Source: Caldibacillus thermoamylovorans
GTDB lineage: Bacteria > Bacillota > Bacilli > Bacillales > Caldibacillaceae
Direction: 5' to 3'
Length of the DNA: 64,000 nt
Assembly: GCF_000751775.1 (NCBI RefSeq)
Contig: NZ_CCRF01000044.1
Location: 50,457 to 114,456, forward strand
Part shown: one piece after another, positions 1 through 9,692 of the stretch
Numbering within the stretch: position 1 is the stretch's first letter
Layout of the letters: each line of letters opens with the position of its first letter
Program-made: the position numbers and the translations under genes
Notes under the pieces: model-generated
Databases searched by the model: none
Seen by the model: only the letters and a program-made list of their open reading frames with translations
Told to the model about the DNA's origin: nothing

Positions 1-369
1 TTTTGTAAATGCCGAAGCTTCAGGTCCAAATGGTTGGACCGGTTTTGTCGGATGTTTTGTTTCGGGTGTGTCGACAAGAACGAGACGAACCCGTTCTTCC
101 TTTCCGTTTTCAAATTGAATATCCATTGTATCGCCATCGACAACATTCATTACGTTCCCATTAAAACGGTTAACCTGGCTATTATCTACCGAGTCATTTT
201 CAGCACTTTCTGGAGCTTCTTGACTCGGATTTTGTTGATCTTCCTCAATTGCCGTTGTTCCAATATCTGAATTTTGATCAGGTTTTGTAGTCGAGTCTCG
301 GCTGGTGTTCTCTTCTGCACATCCGGCTAATAAGAAGAAGGTGAGGAAGACCAGAATAATTTTTTTCAT
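1..369 (-). CDS. Thermonuclease (SNase-like) lipoprotein, 3' part outside window
   Basis: The gene is read from its ATG at 369 to the window edge, so 123 codons are visible and the C-terminus is missing. AAGGAG lies just upstream of the ATG. The N-terminus is a lipoprotein signal with lipobox LAGC (Cys17). An acidic, Ser/Asn/Gln-rich linker follows to about residue 65. After that comes the start of a staphylococcal-nuclease fold, with VVDGDTMDIQF and RLVLVDTPET holding the Asp/Arg positions expected of SNase active sites. By family it would be a membrane-anchored extracellular DNA/RNA phosphodiesterase of the YncB type. The full catalytic set cannot be checked here. Confidence 0.8.
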   Translation of the reverse strand, partial: MKKIILVFLTFFLLAGCAEENTSRDSTTKPDQNSDIGTTAIEEDQQNPSQEAPESAENDSVDNSQVNRFNGNVMNVVDGDTMDIQFENGKEERVRLVLVDTPETKHPTKPVQPFGPEASAFTK

Positions 370-516
370 GTTAAAAAACTCCTTCATATTCTTTCCTTAA
401 CATATAATAACATAAAAATCCCCATTGCATTCTTGTGCTTTCAACGGTAATATTTTTTTGTATGAAAATTTTTGTTACGTGAAGAAAAAGTTTTTAGATA
501 GGAAGGAATTATACAA

Positions 517-2091
517 ATGGAAAATTTTATAGATGAAGTGAAATCGCGGCGGACGTTTGCTATTATTTCCCACCCGGACGCCGGAAAAACAACGTTGACG
601 GAAAAACTACTTTTATTCGGTGGTGCCATACGGGCGGCAGGGACAGTAAAAGGAAAGAAGACAGGTAAGTATGCAACAAGTGACTGGATGGAAATTGAAA
701 AACAACGGGGAATTTCCGTTACATCCAGTGTTATGCAATTTGATTATCATGGTTTTCGCGTTAATATTTTGGATACCCCCGGGCATGAAGATTTCAGTGA
801 AGATACGTATCGAACCTTGACAGCTGTCGATAGTGCTGTTATGGTTATCGATTCTGCGAAAGGGATTGAGCCGCAAACCATTAAGCTTTTTAAAGTATGT
901 AAAATGCGGGGAATTCCGATTTTTACTTTTATTAACAAATTAGACAGGGTCGGAAAAATGCCGCTGGAATTGATTGCTGAGCTGGAAGAAGTTCTCGAAA
1001 TTGATGCATATCCAATGAATTGGCCGATCGGAATGGGAAAAGAATTTCTCGGGATTTATGATCGCTTTTATAACCGGATTGAGCAATTTCGGGTTGAAGA
1101 AAATGATCGCTTTTTGCCGTTAAATGAAGAGGGTGAATTGGCTGTCGAACATCAATTACAACAATCAGGTTTATACGAACAAGTATTGGAAGAAATTGAG
1201 TTGCTGAATGAAGCAGGAAATGAATTTTCAGAGGAAAAAATATTAAATGGAACTTTAACACCGGTATTTTTCGGCAGTGCGCTGACAACTTTTGGTGTAC
1301 AAACCTTTTTAGAAACTTATTTGAAATTTGCTCCCGAACCGCAGGCAAGACCTTCTGATATCGGCCCTATTGATCCTTTAAAAGAAAGTTTTTCGGGATT
1401 TGTTTTTAAAATTCAAGCGAATATGAATCCGGCACACCGCGATCGCATTGCCTTTGTCCGGGTTTGTTCCGGAAAATTTGAACGTGGTATGACCGTAACA
1501 CTGGCACGAACAGGAAAAACGTTGAAATTATCCCAATCTACGCAATTTTTGGCTGATGACCGTAGTACGGTAGATGAAGCGGTAAGCGGCGATATTATCG
1601 GTTTGTATGATACAGGGATATTTCAAATTGGCGATACGATTTTGGAAGGAAAACCAATTTTTCATTTCAATCCGTTACCGCAATTTACACCGGAATTATT
1701 TGTTCGGGTTACAGCCAAAAATGTCATGAAGCAAAAGCAATTTCATAAAGGGATTCATCAACTAGTTCAAGAGGGAGCCATCCAATTATTTAAAACAAAA
1801 TATGAAGAATATATTCTTGGCGCAGTAGGGCAATTACAATTTGAAGTGTTCGAACATCGAATGAAAAATGAATACCATGTCGATGTGAACATGGAACATA
1901 TTGGTTCGAAAGTTGTTCGTTGGATTGAAGGCGATACGGTTGATGAAAGACTGAACAGTTCTCGAAGTATGCTGGTGAAGGATCGTTATGATCGAAATGT
2001 GTTTTTATTTGAAAATGATTTCGCTCTTCGCTGGTTCCAAGATAAGAACCCGGACGTGAAGTTATATAACCCGATGGATGATGAAAAATAA
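517..2091 (+). CDS. prfC: Peptide chain release factor 3 (RF3)
   Basis: The 524-residue translational GTPase is full length for RF3, a cytoplasmic factor that recycles RF1/RF2 from the ribosome after peptide release. The G1 P-loop is [10 protein letters not shown] (residues 18-27), G2 includes RGISVTSS, G3 is DTPGHEDF and G4 is NKLDR. The RF3-specific domains II and III follow, and the protein is clearly different from the TypA protein later in the window. An AGGAAGGA Shine-Dalgarno precedes the ATG. It is monocistronic, followed by about 200 bp without a gene and then the manganese riboswitch. RF3 is patchily distributed among Bacillaceae, so its presence is a lineage marker. Confidence 0.95.
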   Translation: MENFIDEVKSRRTFAIISHPDAGKTTLTEKLLLFGGAIRAAGTVKGKKTGKYATSDWMEIEKQRGISVTSSVMQFDYHGFRVNILDTPGHEDFSEDTYRTLTAVDSAVMVIDSAKGIEPQTIKLFKVCKMRGIPIFTFINKLDRVGKMPLELIAELEEVLEIDAYPMNWPIGMGKEFLGIYDRFYNRIEQFRVEENDRFLPLNEEGELAVEHQLQQSGLYEQVLEEIELLNEAGNEFSEEKILNGTLTPVFFGSALTTFGVQTFLETYLKFAPEPQARPSDIGPIDPLKESFSGFVFKIQANMNPAHRDRIAFVRVCSGKFERGMTVTLARTGKTLKLSQSTQFLADDRSTVDEAVSGDIIGLYDTGIFQIGDTILEGKPIFHFNPLPQFTPELFVRVTAKNVMKQKQFHKGIHQLVQEGAIQLFKTKYEEYILGAVGQLQFEVFEHRMKNEYHVDVNMEHIGSKVVRWIEGDTVDERLNSSRSMLVKDRYDRNVFLFENDFALRWFQDKNPDVKLYNPMDDEK

Positions 2092-2291
2092 GGGTTCGGT
2101 AGACGACAAAAAGCAGCAGTTATTTTTCGCTTGTAACTATTTACAATATGTTGGACGTAGTATGGTAATAGTGAATTTTTATTTAAATGAAAAAATTGTT
2201 GCTATCTAACAAAAATCAATTTATAATAAAAACATAAATATCCTTATTCACATTGTAATTAAGAGTGAAAAACATATATACTCTTTCTTGT

Positions 2292-2437
2292 AAAGGGGAG
2301 TAGCGTAAAGGGGAAATCCTGAAACAAAGTCGTCATTTCGTAGCGTAAATGCTTCCGGCTTTGTTGGCATATAAAAGTGCTACGCAAGACCTTTGCTGAC
2401 TTTTACTTATAAGTTAAAGTTGGCAAAGGTCTTTTTA
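2292..2437 (+). promoter_or_regulatory. yybP-ykoY manganese riboswitch with terminator
   Basis: The leader of the terC-like gene contains the yybP-ykoY hallmarks: AAAGGGGAGTAGC at the 5' side (2292-2304) and GCTACGCAAGACC at the 3' side (2379-2391), closing a two-helix aptamer around a central hairpin. The 3' arm of P1 (GACCTTT) is also the left arm of a strong terminator (2388-2437: AGACCTTTGC / GCAAAGGTCT then T5). P1 and the terminator are therefore mutually exclusive. From known members of this class, Mn2+ binding stabilises P1 and permits read-through into the downstream transporter gene. Confidence 0.93.
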
Positions 2438-2502
2438 TGTTTCCAAATCTTTTTTTACAGAAAAAAACGATGAAGGTACAAAATATGGATGGAGGGGATT
2501 CA

Positions 2503-3306
2503 ATGGATATTTCAATTTTATTAGAATATGGTTGGGTTTTATTGGTACTGATTGGCTTAGAAGGAATTTTGGCAGCAGATAATGCAGTGGTTATGGCTGT
2601 TATGGTGAAACATTTACCCGATAAACAACAGAAACGGGCCTTGTTTTACGGTTTGCTGGGTGCTTTTGTTTTTCGCTTTGCCACATTGTTTTTAATCTCT
2701 TTTCTCGTTGACGTATGGCAAGTTCAAGCAATCGGTGCGCTTTACTTGTTATACATTATGATTCATCACTATATCAAAAAGCGAAAAGAAACCGATAAAG
2801 TGAAAGTAACTGCGGGAAATAAACAAAGCGGATTCTGGGCAACCGTCGCAAAAGTAGAATTGGCAGATATTGCCTTTGCGATCGACTCCATGCTTGCTGC
2901 CGTTGCATTGGCGGTAACATTGCGGCCGGTTGGTGACTTTACTATCGGCGGGATCAATGGCGGTCAATTTATGGTTATGTTCATGGGCGGACTGATTGGT
3001 CTCATCATTATTCGATTTGCTGCAACATGGTTTGTTAAATTACTCAATCAGTACCCGACTCTTGAGGATGCCGCATTCCTCATCGTTGGTTGGGTAGGTG
3101 TGAAATTGGCTGTCCATACGTTGGCGCATCCGGGTGTAGCGATAATAGACGAACATTTTCCGGAATCAGGCCTATGGAAAACGATCTTCTGGGTTGTCTT
3201 GCTTGGGATAGCTGTCGGCGGTTATTTCATTTCTAAGAAAAAAGGATCTGTGGCACAAGAAGTGGAGAAACGTAAAACAGAAAAACCTCAACCGAAAGCC
3301 GAATAA
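2503..3306 (+). CDS. TerC/YkoY family integral membrane protein
   Basis: The 267-residue polytopic membrane protein belongs to the TerC family. The ATG at 2503 is preceded by GGAGGGGATTCA; an earlier in-frame ATG at 2437 lies inside the riboswitch terminator and is unlikely. The conserved acidic membrane motifs are EGILAADNAVV (Glu20, Asp26-Asn27) and ELADIAFAIDS about 100 residues later, which probably form a metal path. A Lys-rich tail ends the protein. B. subtilis YkoY (MeeY) is under the same riboswitch class and is implicated in Mn2+ export and metallation of secreted enzymes. Orthology with YkoY is inferred from family plus riboswitch. Confidence 0.9.
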   Translation: MDISILLEYGWVLLVLIGLEGILAADNAVVMAVMVKHLPDKQQKRALFYGLLGAFVFRFATLFLISFLVDVWQVQAIGALYLLYIMIHHYIKKRKETDKVKVTAGNKQSGFWATVAKVELADIAFAIDSMLAAVALAVTLRPVGDFTIGGINGGQFMVMFMGGLIGLIIIRFAATWFVKLLNQYPTLEDAAFLIVGWVGVKLAVHTLAHPGVAIIDEHFPESGLWKTIFWVVLLGIAVGGYFISKKKGSVAQEVEKRKTEKPQPKAE

Positions 3307-3391
3307 TTGCGTACTTTTTTGAAAACAAAAGAATCAGCTTTTGTTACCATGAATAGGTAAACAGTAGCTACTGATAACATATGAACAAATT

Positions 3392-3430
3392 GAAAGGCCC
3401 ATCCGTTTATTGAATGGGCCTTTCTTTTTT
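3392..3430. terminator. Intrinsic terminator between terC-like gene and sasp
   Basis: The hairpin AAAGGCCCAT / ATGGGCCTTT is followed by T6 on the plus strand and ends the terC-like transcript. The convergent sasp gene may also use it, although the opposite strand has a weaker U-tract. Confidence 0.85.
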
Positions 3431-3438
3431 TCCAAGTT

Positions 3439-3636
3439 TTATTCATTTTTGTTAGAAAGTTGTGATTGTGCTTGCTGGACGAGACGTTTCGTGATTTCAC
3501 CGCCAACAGATCCGTTTGCACGTGATACAGTATTTGCGCCAAGTTGAACTCCAAACTCTTCAGCAATTTCATATTTTACCTGGTCGAGAAATTGCTGAAC
3601 ACCAGGTACTAATAATTTATTTGAGGAACGAGCCAT
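3439..3636 (-). CDS. Alpha/beta-type small acid-soluble spore protein
   Basis: The 65-residue DNA-binding spore protein saturates and protects forespore DNA and is degraded by Gpr at germination. The family signature is clear: NKLLVPG near the N-terminus, the Gpr cleavage region [12 protein letters not shown], and the second motif [11 protein letters not shown]. The ATG at 3636 (MARSSNK) follows GGTGG. A GTG 12 bp upstream would overlap that Shine-Dalgarno. CATACTA on the minus strand (3674-3668) resembles a sigma-G -10 at a suitable distance, but I could not pick a convincing -35. The gene is single and convergent with the terC-like gene. Confidence 0.95.
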   Translation of the reverse strand: MARSSNKLLVPGVQQFLDQVKYEIAEEFGVQLGANTVSRANGSVGGEITKRLVQQAQSQLSNKNE

Positions 3637-3809
3637 GTTATTCACCACCTTTTTTCCGATTTATTTTTAGTATGGATCGGTTAAGTGGGAACATTTATGG
3701 CAAGTTTTGACTACCATTCTTAAGTTAGATAAAATAAGGTGATACATACTGTTTTAAACTGTATAGTTTCCATTATGAACAATAGTTTTTACTTGAAAGG
3801 GACTTTTAA

Positions 3810-5159
3810 ATGCGGGAAAAATTTCAAACTTTAATGAACAACTTACGACCTGCCCAAATGATTGTCGGCTATTATATCATCGTCGTTATCATTTCCACAC
3901 TGTTATTGTGTTTACCGGTGGCTATTAAGAACCATGCACACTGGACGTTTATGGATGCCCTTTTTACGGCTGTCAGTGCTGTAAGTGTAACCGGATTGAC
4001 TACGGTAAATTTTGCCGAGACGTTTACAACCACCGGACTTTTTATCCTTATTTTTATTTTACAAATTGGCGGTGTCGGTATCATGGCTTTAGGCACCTTT
4101 TTCTGGATCGTATTAGGGAAAAAAATCGGGCTAAGGGAACGGCGATTAATCATGACCGACCAGAACCAAATGAATCTATCCGGACTCGTCCGCTTGTTGA
4201 AGCAACTGCTTGTCGTCTTTATTATGATTGAATTAATGGGTGCACTTATATTAGGAACATACTATTTGAATTATTACCCAACTTGGCAGGAAGCATACTT
4301 GCATGGATTATTTTCTTCGGTCACGGCTACAACGAATGCTGGATTTGATATTACCGGATCTTCATTAATTCCTTTTGCCAACGATTATTTTGTTCAATTT
4401 ATCCATATGGTTTTAATTACTTTAGGTGCCATTGGATTTCCGGTTTTAATCGAAGTTGTGAATTACTTTAAAAAGAGGAAAGAGACCTTTCATTTTACTT
4501 TGTATACAAAAATCGCAACACTTATGTATTTAATCTTGGTTCTATTCGGGGGTCTCGGCTTTTTATTGTTTGAGTGGAATCATTTTTTACATGATAAAAT
4601 CTGGCATGAATCATTGTTTTATGCGTTTTTTCAATCGGTATCAACAAGAAGCGGTGGGCTTGTAACACTTGACCTTACGGATTTGTCGGATGCCACTTTA
4701 ATGTTATTGAGTTGTTTAATGTTTATTGGTGCTTCTCCCAGTTCGGTTGGTGGCGGTATTCGTACAACGACGTTTGCCATCATTATTTTATTTCTTTATC
4801 ATTATTCCCGAGGAAATCAAGCAATAAAAATATTTAAAAGGGAAATTCATGAAGGGGATGTTGTAAAAGCTTTTGTTGTATCCATTTTTGCTGTAATGGT
4901 TTGCTTTGGTTCAGTTGTCTTATTATGCTTTACTGAAGATGTTCCGGTAATCACCCTAATATTTGAAGTTTGTTCGGCTTTTGGAACTTCCGGTATGTCG
5001 CTAGGGATTACCGCTGAGTTATCGAACATTGGAAAAATTATCATTATGTTGCTTATGTTTATTGGTCGTGTCGGTATTTTGACATTTTTATTAATGATTG
5101 GTGGGAAGGAGAAAAAAGAAAATTTCCATTATCCGAAAGAACGGGTGATTATTGGCTGA
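3810..5159 (+). CDS. ktrD: Ktr/Trk potassium uptake channel subunit (KtrD/KtrB type)
   Basis: This 449-residue membrane protein is the pore subunit of a Ktr-type K+ transporter that works with a cytosolic RCK subunit (see ktrC at 27.1 kb). The four M1-P-M2 repeats carry the expected filter glycines: SVTGLTT, TTNAGFD, STRSGGL and GTSGMSLG. The N-terminus is short, as in KtrD rather than long TrkH. AAAGGGAC precedes the ATG. The acyltransferase gene at 8.3 kb resembles YkrP, the neighbour of ktrD (ykrM) in B. subtilis, which favours KtrD over KtrB. That choice is inference from context. Confidence 0.9.
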   Translation: MREKFQTLMNNLRPAQMIVGYYIIVVIISTLLLCLPVAIKNHAHWTFMDALFTAVSAVSVTGLTTVNFAETFTTTGLFILIFILQIGGVGIMALGTFFWIVLGKKIGLRERRLIMTDQNQMNLSGLVRLLKQLLVVFIMIELMGALILGTYYLNYYPTWQEAYLHGLFSSVTATTNAGFDITGSSLIPFANDYFVQFIHMVLITLGAIGFPVLIEVVNYFKKRKETFHFTLYTKIATLMYLILVLFGGLGFLLFEWNHFLHDKIWHESLFYAFFQSVSTRSGGLVTLDLTDLSDATLMLLSCLMFIGASPSSVGGGIRTTTFAIIILFLYHYSRGNQAIKIFKREIHEGDVVKAFVVSIFAVMVCFGSVVLLCFTEDVPVITLIFEVCSAFGTSGMSLGITAELSNIGKIIIMLLMFIGRVGILTFLLMIGGKEKKENFHYPKERVIIG

Positions 5160-5267
5160 TTTAATCGTGTGACTGATAAATACCGGTTCCATTAGACCAT
5201 GAAATTTATGGCTGGATGTAGACGTGTGACCGAGTATATGAAAATAGATAGGCGCTTGGAGGATATC

Positions 5268-6107
5268 ATGCTACTTCTATTATTATTAATTTTACTGTTC
5301 GTTTGTCAATTTTTTTTAAGGACAAAAAAGGGGATACTCTTGGGATTTAGTCTTCTCCTCGTAGTCTTTTCGCTTTTTCTAATAAATTTTGTCAAGGATG
5401 GAAAATTTGAGTATATTGCTAATGCAATTGGAATCAACAATAGTCAAAATCAAAGAGAAGAGGAAGTATTGAATGAGTTTTCCATTGTAAAAATAAAGGG
5501 ATCAGTCATTATTGATGCACCTTTGATTAAGCAATACCCGGAACTTCCAAGAGGATGTGAAGTAACAAGTTTGGCTATGTTGCTTCAATTTGCCGGTGAA
5601 AATGTTGATAAAATGACGCTGGCGAATGAGGTGAAAAAGGATCCGACCCCTTATTCCGTCTCAGGAGGAAAGGTGTATTTCGGAAATCCACATGATGGTT
5701 TTGTTGGCGATATGTATAACTTACAAAATCCGGGTCTCGGTGTTTTTCATGAGCCGATCCGAGAGTTGGCGGAACAGTATTTACCGGGGAGAATTATCGA
5801 TATGACCGGTTCCGACTTTGAAAAATTAAAGATTCCGTTATCCGCAGAACAACCGGTTTGGGTCATTATAAATACCGCTTATCAAAAAATTTCCGAGGAT
5901 CTGTTTCAAACATGGGAAACGCCATCAGGTGCGGTAAAGGTGACGAGTAAAGAGCATTCCGTCTTAGTCACAGGATATGATGATCAATTTATTTATTTTA
6001 ATGATCCATTGACAGGGATTAAAAATAAAACAGCACCCATCCAAGATTTCAAAGAGGCATGGGTGCAAATGGGAAGTCAGGCAATAACCATATTACCGTT
6101 TGAATAA
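5268..6107 (+). CDS. Membrane-anchored C39-like peptidase domain protein
   Basis: The protein has 279 residues from the ATG at 5268, which follows TTGGAGGATATC; in-frame starts further upstream lack a Shine-Dalgarno. Two hydrophobic N-terminal segments (about residues 1-15 and 20-40) probably anchor it. An extracytoplasmic C39-type cysteine peptidase fold follows. The putative nucleophile lies in LPRGCEVTSLAML and the His in KEHSVLVTGYDD, followed by YFNDPLTG (Asn/Asp). This arrangement matches the YvpB-like Peptidase_C39_2 family. No substrate is known, and no bacteriocin or ABC partner is adjacent, so a peptide-maturation role is not supported. Confidence 0.8.
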   Translation: MLLLLLLILLFVCQFFLRTKKGILLGFSLLLVVFSLFLINFVKDGKFEYIANAIGINNSQNQREEEVLNEFSIVKIKGSVIIDAPLIKQYPELPRGCEVTSLAMLLQFAGENVDKMTLANEVKKDPTPYSVSGGKVYFGNPHDGFVGDMYNLQNPGLGVFHEPIRELAEQYLPGRIIDMTGSDFEKLKIPLSAEQPVWVIINTAYQKISEDLFQTWETPSGAVKVTSKEHSVLVTGYDDQFIYFNDPLTGIKNKTAPIQDFKEAWVQMGSQAITILPFE

Positions 6108-6160
6108 GTATTTGAAAAAAGAACATGTGAATTAACTTTCCTATGCTTTATCTATCCAAA

Positions 6161-6206
6161 AAGGCAGTAACAAGATGGATGATTCCTGTTACTGCCTTGT
6201 CTTTTG
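6161..6206. terminator. Bidirectional terminator between C39 peptidase gene and asnB
   Basis: The perfect arms AAGGCAGTAACA / TGTTACTGCCTT enclose a loop of about 14 nt, with GTCTTTT after the stem on the plus strand. Its position between convergent genes suggests that it serves both. Confidence 0.8.
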
Positions 6207-6215
6207 TCGTGGACA

Positions 6216-8117
6216 TTAATTCGCTTTTACCGGACTTTTTTCACGTAAGACTTCCTGTTCAAAGGAATATTTTTTTTCAATATAAATTTGGTGCCAAAGC
6301 ATAAACATTAAAACAGTCCAGATTTTCCGGCTGTAATCGCCTTTTCCCGCACAATGGGCATCCAGTAAATCGAGCACATACTTTTTGTTAATTAAATGAT
6401 CTGTATCACTTTCCTTAATTAAATTTTTTGCCCAATCGTTCATTTCATTTTTTAACCAATGGCGGATTGGAACAGGAAAGCCAAGTTTTTTTCGATCTAA
6501 GACATGGTCAGGAACAATCCCTTCAACTGCCTTCCGTAAAATATATTTTGTTGTTCCGTTGGCTGTTTTTAAGCTTGATGGGATTCTTGAAGCGACCTCA
6601 AAAACAGCTTTATCCATAAATGGGACGCGTAATTCCAATGAATGGGCCATCGTCGTTTTATCCGCTTTTAACAAAATATCGCCGCGAAGCCATGTATGGA
6701 TATCAATATGTTGCATTCGTTCTACCGGGTCGTTACCTTTATTTTCTTCATATAAAGGGCGTGTGATATCAAGATAATTAATATTTGGATTGTACACATT
6801 GAGCAGACTCCGCTTTTCTTTTTCAGTGAACATTTTTGCATTACCGATATACCGATCTTCCATCGGTGTTACACCGCGTTCAATAAAGCTCTTCCCACGC
6901 ATCCCCTCAGGCATGATTTGTGCAATTAATTTTAAAAATGATTTTAAAAATCCGGGCATTCGGTTAAACACCCTCAGCGATTGTGGCTCACGGTATATAT
7001 TATAACCCCCGAACAATTCATCAGAACCTTCTCCGGAAAGGACAACAGTCACATATTTACTTGCTTCCCTGGCGACAAAATAAAGCGGTACACAAGCCGG
7101 GTCTGCTAACGGGTCATCCATATGCCACATAATTTTCGGTAACTCTTTCATATATTCTTCCGGTGTAATAACATAGCTAATATTTTCAACACCGATTTTT
7201 TCCGCCGTTTCTTTTGCTACATCGATTTCACTGTACCCTTCCCGTTCAAAGCCAACCGAGAATGTTTGGATGGATGGGTGAAATTCCTTTGCGATGGAAG
7301 CGATGATTGACGAGTCAATCCCACCGGAAAGGAAGGAACCGACCGGAACATCGCTTCTCATGTGTAAACGGACCGAATCATATAATACTTCACGTATTTC
7401 TTTGATCCATTCATCCTCCGATTTATGTACCGGGTGGAATGAAGCATGCCAGTATTGTTTCATATCGATCGGTTCGCCAATTTTTTTTGTAAAATAATGG
7501 CCGGGTTCCAGTTTTTTTATCCCGTCATGCATGGAGAGTGGTTCCGGTACGAATTGATAAGTGAAATAATGTTGCAATGCTTCAAAATTTAATACATCAT
7601 TTTCAAGTGCCATTAGAATACTTTTCTTTTCAGAACCGAAAAACATCCGGTCACCGTCCAAACAATAGAAAAACGGTTTAATTCCAAACGGATCTCTTGC
7701 ACCAAATAATGTTTTTTCTTGTTTATCCCATATGACAAATGAAAACATGCCGCGAAGTTTTTTTACGGCCTTTTCTTTCTCCAGACTGTATAGAGCAATC
7801 ACCACTTCAGTATCTGTTTCTGTTTCAAAAGAGAGTCCTTGCTTAATTAAATCATCTCTAATTTCAATATAGTTGTAAACTTCGCCGTTAAAAATAATCC
7901 AGTATCGCTCATTTTCATAGGAGAGCGGCTGGTGTCCATTATCGAGATCTATGATACTTAATCGCCGAAACCCGAATTGAACATGTTCATCATAAAAGAA
8001 ACCTTCATCATTGGGACCGCGATGGGTAATGATATCGTTCATTTTTTTAAACTGATTGATTTGTTCGTTGCTGTAACTCTGTGCCTCTTCATGGACACAG
8101 CCAATAAAACCACACAT
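6216..8117 (-). CDS. asnB: Asparagine synthase (glutamine-hydrolysing)
   Basis: The enzyme converts aspartate, glutamine and ATP to asparagine. The start is set at the ATG at 8117 so that Cys2 of MCGFIG is exposed as the N-terminal glutaminase nucleophile; AGGTGA lies 8 nt upstream, whereas a longer reading from 8138 would bury the Cys. The class II glutamine amidotransferase domain covers about residues 2-210 (RGPNDEG, FNGEVYNY). The synthetase domain follows with SGGIDSS (ATP pyrophosphatase loop) and GEGSDELFGGY. At 633 residues, with MPEGMRGKS and the tail LGFPVPIRHWL, it is closest to B. subtilis AsnB. It is monocistronic. Confidence 0.95.
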   Translation of the reverse strand: MCGFIGCVHEEAQSYSNEQINQFKKMNDIITHRGPNDEGFFYDEHVQFGFRRLSIIDLDNGHQPLSYENERYWIIFNGEVYNYIEIRDDLIKQGLSFETETDTEVVIALYSLEKEKAVKKLRGMFSFVIWDKQEKTLFGARDPFGIKPFFYCLDGDRMFFGSEKKSILMALENDVLNFEALQHYFTYQFVPEPLSMHDGIKKLEPGHYFTKKIGEPIDMKQYWHASFHPVHKSEDEWIKEIREVLYDSVRLHMRSDVPVGSFLSGGIDSSIIASIAKEFHPSIQTFSVGFEREGYSEIDVAKETAEKIGVENISYVITPEEYMKELPKIMWHMDDPLADPACVPLYFVAREASKYVTVVLSGEGSDELFGGYNIYREPQSLRVFNRMPGFLKSFLKLIAQIMPEGMRGKSFIERGVTPMEDRYIGNAKMFTEKEKRSLLNVYNPNINYLDITRPLYEENKGNDPVERMQHIDIHTWLRGDILLKADKTTMAHSLELRVPFMDKAVFEVASRIPSSLKTANGTTKYILRKAVEGIVPDHVLDRKKLGFPVPIRHWLKNEMNDWAKNLIKESDTDHLINKKYVLDLLDAHCAGKGDYSRKIWTVLMFMLWHQIYIEKKYSFEQEVLREKSPVKAN

Positions 8118-8332
8118 AACAAATTTCACCTGCTTCAAAAAGATTTACATCATTGATTAGATGGATTAACCAAAGTTCACTAAAAAATCCACTCCCTTAT
8201 ACTAGCATAAATCTTTTTTGCTTGCTAGGTATGATTACCACTATTACTCGTGTGTCAAACACTCACTTGAAGATTTTAGTCAATGAGAAAGCAGCATAGA
8301 AGAGTAAGCTGCATGTATTCCTTATAAATCAA

Positions 8333-9355
8333 CTATGAAAATAATCTTCTGTTAAATTGTTTAAACAAGGAAAACCAATTTGCTAATTTAAATTCAATAA
8401 TCGGTTGGGTCAGGACACGCACGAATTTACTCGACAACAGTAAAGTCAAACTGAGAGCGAAAACTGCTAAAATCCAAACGGAATGATTTTTAGCAATCCA
8501 CTTTTCCCAATTTGAACCACGAAAATATTTAATAATAAAACCGTGTAATAAATAGATATACAACGTGTATTTTCCAATTTTTGTAAAGAAATAATGCTGT
8601 CTTGGAACGAATGCCCAAAAGCTAAATAAGGTAATTAAACTGACTCCATAAATGAACAGTCTTTGCAACCATGCGAAAGTCATATCTGTCTCAAAATGAT
8701 TGTATGGCTTAGAACCGAATAACCATTCAAAATCCATTAAAGGAAACAGATAGAAAAGGACAAACACCGAAGTTATAATAATAGTAGCAGAACTTATAGC
8801 GACTTTCGATTTTAACCAATAAAAATGTTTCCGTTTTAAATAATAACCGAGCAGAAAGAACGGGAAGAAGACAAAAGTTCTGGAAAGGCTCAAATACTCA
8901 TCAATAAAATCAATATATCCAATCAAAATTCCAATGATTATAGAAAGGATAAACCCAAAAGGCTGATTCATTTTTGCAAATAATAGCAATAACAAATGCC
9001 AGCAAAATAAACTAACTAAAAACCATAAAGACCATTCAGGATTAAATATATTAATGGATAAGCTTTTCTCACTAAGTAAGAAATAATAGTATACCGAATA
9101 AATAATTTGAAAAATCAAGTATGGAACGAGCAATTTTTTGACTAATTTCGTGAAATATCCTTTTTCAAAATATCCTTTGGCAAAATAGCCGGATACCAAT
9201 ATAAAAGCCGGCATGTGAAAGGAATAGATTGTTTTATACAGGGCATATAAAATTTCATTATCTTCAATATAGGAACGAATTAAATGGCCAAACACAACAA
9301 AGAAAATTAACAGGAACTTTCCATTATCAAAATAATAATCACGCTGTTTACTCAA
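8333..9355 (-). CDS. Acyltransferase 3 family membrane protein (YkrP-like)
   Basis: The protein has 340 residues and about ten membrane helices. The TTG start at 9355 follows TAGGAGG at a good distance. The N-terminal DNGKFLLIFFVVFGH carries the His typical of acyltransferase-3 proteins, which move acyl groups to cell-surface sugars or other envelope molecules. FHMPAFILVSGYFAKG and IYLLHGF are further family motifs. YkrP sits near ktrD in B. subtilis, as here. The acceptor is unknown. It is monocistronic; the 215 bp downstream, before asnB, hold no gene. Confidence 0.75.
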   Translation of the reverse strand: MSKQRDYYFDNGKFLLIFFVVFGHLIRSYIEDNEILYALYKTIYSFHMPAFILVSGYFAKGYFEKGYFTKLVKKLLVPYLIFQIIYSVYYYFLLSEKSLSINIFNPEWSLWFLVSLFCWHLLLLLFAKMNQPFGFILSIIIGILIGYIDFIDEYLSLSRTFVFFPFFLLGYYLKRKHFYWLKSKVAISSATIIITSVFVLFYLFPLMDFEWLFGSKPYNHFETDMTFAWLQRLFIYGVSLITLFSFWAFVPRQHYFFTKIGKYTLYIYLLHGFIIKYFRGSNWEKWIAKNHSVWILAVFALSLTLLLSSKFVRVLTQPIIEFKLANWFSLFKQFNRRLFS

Positions 9356-9692
9356 TGGAAAAACCTCCTATTTTTATTTTAATAACTGTTCTTGAGGCGG
9401 TTTAAGAAATAACTAATAATATATTATACATTCATTATTTGCCGATATAAATTATAAGTAGGTTACTATTTCTATAAAATTCAATCCTGCTTGTAAAAGG
9501 AATTTAACATTCTATATTGTCTGGAAATATAGTGACACTAAATTAATGGGGATGTAATCTCAATAAATAAGGTGAAAAGGGAATATTTTGTCTATTTTTG
9601 CCGATTCTCTTTACATTATGTAATAATTTTGGTTAAATGTCATAGGAACAAAATTTTATTGGATGAGAGGATAAAGTAGGAGGATTACAAAA
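9356..9692. other. Intergenic region between ykrP-like gene and spo0E
   Basis: I see no gene in these 337 bp, which are AT-rich and divergent between a minus- and a plus-strand gene. A weak candidate spo0E promoter is TTGCCG, a 17-nt spacer and TAATAA around 9599-9627; its -10 match is poor. Confidence 0.4.

Noticed and set aside
34..270. Plus-strand open frame at the left edge
   Set aside because: It is the antisense of the SNase lipoprotein gene, has no Shine-Dalgarno and no recognisable protein.
8118..8332. T-box leader upstream of asnB
   Set aside because: I looked for the conserved T-box bulge and a terminator/antiterminator pair before asnB and found neither.
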